Shown here in pieces: positions 6,257 through 10,115 of a stretch of 10,115 bases of DNA. The notes beneath the pieces were generated by a model. It searched no databases. It was given only the letters and a program-made list of their open reading frames with translations, and was not told where the DNA came from. This DNA comes from JBCDCU01 sp039180865 (GTDB lineage: Bacteria > Pseudomonadota > Alphaproteobacteria > Rhizobiales > JACESI01), in NCBI GenBank assembly GCA_039180865.1, contig JBCDCZ010000167.1:1-10115 (forward strand), in the 5' to 3' direction. Made by a program: the position numbers and the translations under genes. Every line of letters starts with the position of its first letter. The stretch's first letter is position 1.

Positions 6257-7455
6257 TGTTCGGAACGGCATCCGATTTCTGGCACCGCTTTTTCGAGAAT
6301 CGGACCGCTGTCGTTTGTCTGGCGGTGACCATCCTCTTTGTTCTGGCCGGCCTCTTCGCACCGATCCTTGCGCCAACTGACCCTTACGATGTTGAAAGTC
6401 TGCGCCTTGAAGATTCTCTGCGCCCCATGGGAACAACTCAAGCTGGTGAGCCGGAGGAACGACGGCACACATTCACGGTATCCGGCGCCGAACTCACCGC
6501 CGAACCTCCCTTTGAAGATGGCCTTTACCGCGTCGCCCCCTGCGGCTCCGCCTGCCTCGCCTTCACCGTTGAAAAACAGGCCTATTCGGTAACGAGGCTC
6601 GAAGTCCGCGATTTACCGCAGGGCATGAGCGTCATGGGCGCACGGAAACATCCCGTCCGCAATTGGTGGACTGTGCGCACGCCGCGCAATGACACCGTAG
6701 AAATCATGAGCGATGCCCCTCTTCCTGTGACATTCAGCTTTGATGCCGTCATCACCAAAGCGGGTCCCGGAAGCGGCCTCATCTTCTTTCTCGGCACCGA
6801 CACGCTCGGCCGCGATATGGTTTCAGCGATCCTTTACGGCATTCGGATCAGCATATTCGTCGGCCTGGTCGGCGCTGGCATTGCCATGGTGATTGGAACG
6901 GTCCTCGGGCTTCTGGCAGCCTGGTTCGGTGGGTTTGTCGACACAATCACAATGCGGACAGTCGACTTCATGCTCGGCTTTCCAGCCCTTCTGATCGGTC
7001 TTGTGGTGTTGGCCGTGCTTGGCAACGGAATTGAAAAGATCATTTTCGCCATTGTGCTTGTACAATGGGCCTATTATGCCCGGACCGCACGGTCTGTCGC
7101 CCTTGTCGAACTCAATAAGGAATATGTCGAGGCAGCCCGTTGCCTCAGGCTTTCCCCGATGCGCATCCTCATGCGTCACGTTCTGCCGAATTGCATGCCG
7201 CCCCTCATCGTTCTCTTCACGCTTAATATCGCAGCCGCGATCTCGATTGAAGCCTCGCTGAGCTTCCTCGGTATGGGGCTGCCGCTCACCGAGCCATCGC
7301 TCGGCATGTTGATTGCAAACGGCTACGAGCTGATTTTTTCCAACAAATACTGGGTCAGTTTCTTTCCCGGTCTCGTTCTTCTTGTGATGATCGTTGCCAT
7401 GAACCTTCTCGGAGACCGCCTCCGAGACCTCAACAATCCGAGATTGAAGACGTGA
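6256..7455 (+). CDS. ABC importer permease, DppC type, with extra periplasmic domain
   Basis: This 399-residue protein is the partner channel subunit. DppC/OppC relatives are usually about 280-310 residues. The extra length is a block at about 60-176, between the first helix (about 18-40, followed by the APTDPYDVESL segment) and the conserved LGTDTLGRDM (179-188). By topology the block is periplasmic; it contains C96 and C100 and several strand-like stretches, and I recognise no domain. The rest is typical: five helices and an EAA loop (YVEAARCLRLS from 290, then RHVLPN). The glycine normally found in that loop (EAA plus four) appears to be arginine (R298). The ATG at 6256 overlaps the previous stop as TGATG, with GGGAGG at 6242-6247. 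A GTG at 6253 is an alternative that adds one residue. The gene overlaps the next by 4 bases. Confidence 0.92.
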   Translation: MFGTASDFWHRFFENRTAVVCLAVTILFVLAGLFAPILAPTDPYDVESLRLEDSLRPMGTTQAGEPEERRHTFTVSGAELTAEPPFEDGLYRVAPCGSACLAFTVEKQAYSVTRLEVRDLPQGMSVMGARKHPVRNWWTVRTPRNDTVEIMSDAPLPVTFSFDAVITKAGPGSGLIFFLGTDTLGRDMVSAILYGIRISIFVGLVGAGIAMVIGTVLGLLAAWFGGFVDTITMRTVDFMLGFPALLIGLVVLAVLGNGIEKIIFAIVLVQWAYYARTARSVALVELNKEYVEAARCLRLSPMRILMRHVLPNCMPPLIVLFTLNIAAAISIEASLSFLGMGLPLTEPSLGMLIANGYELIFSNKYWVSFFPGLVLLVMIVAMNLLGDRLRDLNNPRLKT

Positions 7456-8465
7456 GCGCTCATCAGAAAGACAACACAATACTGAAGTTGGATCGGCTCA
7501 ACACCTGGTTCTTTACACGCGCCGGTATCGTGAAGTCGGTGCGGGACGTCTCGTTCAGTCTCAAAAAGGGAGAGGTCCTCGGCATCGTCGGAGAATCGGG
7601 TTCTGGTAAATCCGTTACCGGTATGTCGATTATGGGGCTCATTGAGCCGCCCGGCCGGATTGTCTCTGGCTCGATTGCCTTTCAGGGAAAGGAGCTCACA
7701 ACGCTCTCTTTCAACGAGATGCGGCGTTATCGCGGGCGGCGGATTGCCATGATCTTCCAGAACCCTCTCATGACGCTGAACCCGGTTCTGACAATCCGCG
7801 ATCAGATGTTCGAAGCCGTCTCCGAGCACGATGATGTGCCGAAGAAAGACCTTGAAGCACGGGCGCTTGAAGCGCTTGAGGCTGTTGGGATTCCATCGCC
7901 GGAAGAACGGCTTTCCCGATATCCGCACGAGTTTTCCGGCGGCATGCGTCAGCGGATCGTGATTGCGATTGCCCTTCTTCACAATCCCGACCTCATCATT
8001 GCGGATGAGCCGACGACCGCGCTTGACGTGAGTATCCAAGCCCAGATCATCCACAAAATGCATGAGCTGATCGACGGCATGGGCCGCGCCATGATCTGGG
8101 TTTCGCATGATATTGCGACCCTGTCGGAGCTTTCGGATCGCATCATGGTCATGTATGCGGGTGCAGTCATGGAGACCGGAACAACTGCCGAGATCATATC
8201 AGCTCCACGTCACCCCTATACAGTGAAGCTTCTGGAATCCCTGCCATCGCGTAATGTGCCGGGAAAACCCCTAAAGCAGATAGCCGGCAACATGCCATCG
8301 CTGATCGATATCGGTCCTGGCTGTCCTTTTCGCTCCCGGTGCGACCGCGCGCTTGACGCCTGCAGCGAGCCTGTGGAAGCGAGCGCTATGAGCGCAACCC
8401 AATTTGTGTCCTGCCGCAATCCCCATGACGCTTCGGACAGCAGAAAAGCTGGAGCGGCAGAATGA
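7452..8465 (+). CDS. ABC importer ATPase, DppD/OppD type
   Basis: The 337-residue cytoplasmic ATPase powers the importer together with the second ATPase. All catalytic motifs are intact: Walker A GESGSGKS (47-54), Q-loop glutamine 103, signature FSGGM (161-165), Walker B LIIADE (181-186) with catalytic E186, and H-loop histidine 219. The C-terminal extension typical of the oligopeptide/dipeptide class is present (RHPYTVKLL, then GCPFRSRC). It carries four cysteines in the pattern CPFRSRC, a third after DRALDA, and one near the end. Equivalent cysteines bind an iron-sulfur cluster in some studied relatives. The start is a GTG overlapping the previous stop as GTGA, which signals coupled translation. 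A start further in would remove the first beta strand. Confidence 0.95.
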   Translation: MSAHQKDNTILKLDRLNTWFFTRAGIVKSVRDVSFSLKKGEVLGIVGESGSGKSVTGMSIMGLIEPPGRIVSGSIAFQGKELTTLSFNEMRRYRGRRIAMIFQNPLMTLNPVLTIRDQMFEAVSEHDDVPKKDLEARALEALEAVGIPSPEERLSRYPHEFSGGMRQRIVIAIALLHNPDLIIADEPTTALDVSIQAQIIHKMHELIDGMGRAMIWVSHDIATLSELSDRIMVMYAGAVMETGTTAEIISAPRHPYTVKLLESLPSRNVPGKPLKQIAGNMPSLIDIGPGCPFRSRCDRALDACSEPVEASAMSATQFVSCRNPHDASDSRKAGAAE

Positions 8466-9454
8466 CGAAGAGCGGCATTCTCTTCGAGGCGCGCAATCTC
8501 GGAAAAGCGTTCGTCAACGAACCGAGTGCGCTGGAAAAAGGATTTGCGCGTCTCTCAGGTGGGGCATTACAAACGCAGATCGTGCGGGCCGTTGATGACG
8601 TCTCATTTCAGCTGAAAGAAGGCGAAACGCTCGGCATTGTTGGGGAATCCGGCTGCGGGAAATCGACGCTCGGCCGGATCATCGCCGGATTGATCGCACC
8701 GACATCCGGCGACATGACCTATCGCGGTCGAGCCATGAGCCACCAGCTTGCCAAAGCGCGTGATGCGCTCAAGATCCAGATGATCTTCCAGGATCCCATG
8801 TCATCGCTCAATCCGCGTCTCAAAGTCGTCGATATTATTGGTGAAGCGGCAAAAGTACACGGGATCACAAAGCGCGGCGACATGCGAGCTTATGTTGCCG
8901 ACCTCATTCAAACGGTCGGCCTTGATGTTGAGCATCTCGATCGCTATCCGCATCAGTTTTCCGGTGGCCAGCGTCAACGGATCGGCATTGCGCGGGCCCT
9001 TGCCGTGAAGCCGGAACTCCTGATCTGCGACGAGGCGGTTGCGGCGCTGGATGTTTCCGTTCAGGCACAAATTGCCAATCTGTTCATGGAAATCCGCGAC
9101 CGGGCAGCGCTGTCAATGATCTTTATCAGCCACGATTTATCCGTGATCCGCCATCTGTGCGACCGGGTACTCGTCATGTATCTCGGGCGGGTCGTGGAGA
9201 TTGCACCGACGGCGGATCTCTTCGATCATCCTCGCCATCCTTATACGCGCATGCTGCTTGATGCGATGCCCAAGATCTCCGTTGAAAAGCGGGTTTTCGA
9301 GCCGATTCGCGGCGAAATCCCCTCCCCGCTTAATCCGCCGCCCGGTTGCACCTTTCACCCGCGGTGTAGCCGTGCCGATTCTGTGTGCCACGAGGCCAAT
9401 CCACCCTTGGAAACATCAGGCGAACGGGCCGCGCGTTGCTATCATCCGCTTTGA
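8462..9454 (+). CDS. ABC importer ATPase, DppF/OppF type
   Basis: The 330-residue cytoplasmic ATPase pairs with the preceding DppD-like subunit to form an asymmetric nucleotide-binding dimer. Motifs are Walker A GESGCGKS (61-68), Q110, signature FSGGQ (166-170), Walker B LLICDE (186-191) with catalytic E191, and H224. The N-terminus has the extra 20 or so residues before the first strand typical of DppF (SALEKGFARLSGG). After Walker B it reads DEAVAALDVS, where DEPVSALDVS is usual, so a normally conserved proline is alanine. The C-terminal tail has the RHPYTRMLL motif and a four-cysteine arrangement (GCTFHPRC, then one after SRADSV, and one near the end). The ATG overlaps the previous stop by 4 bases, with GGAG at 8451-8454. 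It closes the operon. Confidence 0.95.
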   Translation: MTKSGILFEARNLGKAFVNEPSALEKGFARLSGGALQTQIVRAVDDVSFQLKEGETLGIVGESGCGKSTLGRIIAGLIAPTSGDMTYRGRAMSHQLAKARDALKIQMIFQDPMSSLNPRLKVVDIIGEAAKVHGITKRGDMRAYVADLIQTVGLDVEHLDRYPHQFSGGQRQRIGIARALAVKPELLICDEAVAALDVSVQAQIANLFMEIRDRAALSMIFISHDLSVIRHLCDRVLVMYLGRVVEIAPTADLFDHPRHPYTRMLLDAMPKISVEKRVFEPIRGEIPSPLNPPPGCTFHPRCSRADSVCHEANPPLETSGERAARCYHPL

Positions 9455-9460
9455 GCGGAT
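9444..9460 (+). other. Hairpin overlapping the last ATPase stop codon
   Basis: ATCCGCT-TTG-AGCGGAT forms a perfect 7-bp stem spanning the TGA at 9452-9454. Only a weak T-containing tail (TGGCTTATT) follows, so it is a poor intrinsic terminator but the only visible 3' end structure for the importer operon. It lies 25 bases before the convergent tRNA gene. Confidence 0.4.
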
Positions 9461-9485
9461 TGGCTTATTCGACGTTTTATAGAAA

Positions 9486-9562
<77 letters not shown>

Positions 9563-9588
9563 ATTGAATGTATTCGGCAGCTGCGCGG

Positions 9589-9617
9589 CTTATGGCGCGA
9601 TCTGCTTCGAGTGTCAA
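9589..9617 (-). promoter_or_regulatory. Sigma-70-type promoter of the tRNA-Pro gene
   Basis: On the minus strand a perfect -35 hexamer TTGACA (9612-9617) is followed after exactly 17 bases by CATAAG (9589-9594), a 4 of 6 match to the -10 hexamer. Transcription would begin around 9582, leaving a 5' leader of about 20 bases before the tRNA. Confidence 0.65.
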
Positions 9618-9767
9618 TTAAAACGTTGGCCGAACAATCAACCAACCTCAGATTGGTCAGAGCTGATATCTTCCGCGAAGCGTAAACACTGTAATGGGAT
9701 CATCGTCAGACGGTAACGATTTCCCTCCATAATCTGCATGATCGGCGGGATCCGTAATATTGTATTG
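9618..9767. other. Gap between the tRNA promoter and the HD-GYP gene
   Basis: No gene or RNA is recognised here. A weak dyad ACCAA/TTGGT (9641-9645 with 9653-9657) is present, but there is no U-tract terminator for the HD-GYP gene, whose transcript may read into the tRNA region. Confidence 0.3.
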
Positions 9768-10115
9768 CTATGCAGCAACCGGCACTTCCGCCTCTCGTTC
9801 GTTGCTGGATATCGCCACAAACTTTGGTTCACATGCGAGGAAAGCATCCACTACATCGGGATCAAAATGGCTTCCCCGCCCTTCAACAATGATCGAACGA
9901 GCTTTTTCGTGACTGAATGCCGCTTTGTAAGGACGTTTGCTGCGCAAGGCATCATAAACGTCGGCCAATGCCATAATACGAGCGGGAAGCGGTATAGCCT
10001 CACCTTTGAGGCCATAGGGATAGCCTGAACCGTCCCACTTCTCATGATGAGCAATCGCGATTTGCCTCGCGATGTCGAGGAACTCTATTCTGCCAACATC
10101 CTTTTCTGCCGCTCC
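9768..10115 (-). CDS. HD-GYP cyclic-di-GMP phosphodiesterase, C-terminal part
   Basis: The frame is open from the right window edge to a TAG at 9768-9770, giving 115 residues of the C-terminal part. Clear HD-GYP hallmarks are present: HHEKWDGSGYPYGLKG (visible residues 23-38), followed by IPLPARIMALADVYDAL and RPYK. These are metal-ligand and GYP-loop motifs of phosphodiesterases that hydrolyse cyclic di-GMP, a second messenger controlling motility and biofilm. The catalytic HD pair and any N-terminal receiver or sensor domain lie outside the window, so the full architecture (for example an RpfG-like response regulator) is unknown. The internal ATG at 9974 is not a real start, since the conserved motif begins before it. 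After the domain there is a short tail ending in EVPVAA. Confidence 0.93.
   Translation of the reverse strand, partial: GAAEKDVGRIEFLDIARQIAIAHHEKWDGSGYPYGLKGEAIPLPARIMALADVYDALRSKRPYKAAFSHEKARSIIVEGRGSHFDPDVVDAFLACEPKFVAISSNEREAEVPVAA

Noticed and set aside
5888..6472. Minus-strand frame of 194 codons across the permease junction
   Set aside because: It lies wholly opposite two well-supported permease genes and has a composition typical of antisense of membrane protein genes.
7323..8108. Minus-strand frame of 261 codons opposite the first ATPase
   Set aside because: The plus-strand gene has every ABC ATPase motif; the antisense frame shows no domain or start signal.
9768..9974. Short separate minus-strand gene starting at the ATG at 9974
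   Set aside because: The frame stays open to the window edge, and the conserved HHE...GYP motif lies before this ATG, so it is the tail of a longer HD-GYP gene.

Overview
The window looks like a chromosomal segment from an alphaproteobacterium, probably an aquatic or marine member of the Hyphomicrobiales/Rhodobacterales range. The grounds are moderately high GC content, a VPLPA-type C-terminal sorting signal, a tightly overlapping Dpp/Opp-type ABC operon, and the style of the VWA protein. This placement is an inference from protein style and was not tested by search. No mobile element, CRISPR array, integrase or rRNA was seen.

Left third (1-3240): three plus-strand genes for exported proteins. 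The first (28-780) is a basic secreted protein with a histidine-rich stretch and about four copies of a 44-45 residue repeat. The second (909-2285) is a secreted von Willebrand factor A protein with an intact metal-binding site, a Pro/Ala/Glu linker and a C-terminal domain that looks like a concanavalin-type beta-sandwich. Two perfect hairpins without U-tracts lie between them, and a strong intrinsic terminator follows the second gene. The third (2526-3188) is a VPLPA-CTERM surface protein with its own terminator. All three appear to act outside the cytoplasm.

Middle (3483-9454): a complete five-gene peptide/nickel-type (Dpp/Opp family) ABC importer in the order binding protein, permease, permease, ATPase, ATPase. 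The last four genes overlap by 1 to 4 bases, so they are translationally coupled; a 134-base gap separates the binding protein from them. The second permease carries an extra periplasmic domain of about 115 residues between its first membrane helix and the conserved LGTD segment. This is the most unusual protein feature of the window. A palindrome-rich stretch upstream (3388-3429) is a candidate operator. The transported substrate cannot be told from sequence.

Right end (9455-10115): a tRNA-Pro(TGG) gene on the minus strand with encoded CCA and a good sigma-70-type promoter, then the C-terminal part of a minus-strand HD-GYP cyclic-di-GMP phosphodiesterase that runs off the window. No clearly new multi-gene system was found. 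The best leads are the enlarged permease, the repeat protein next to the VWA protein, and the palindrome cluster.
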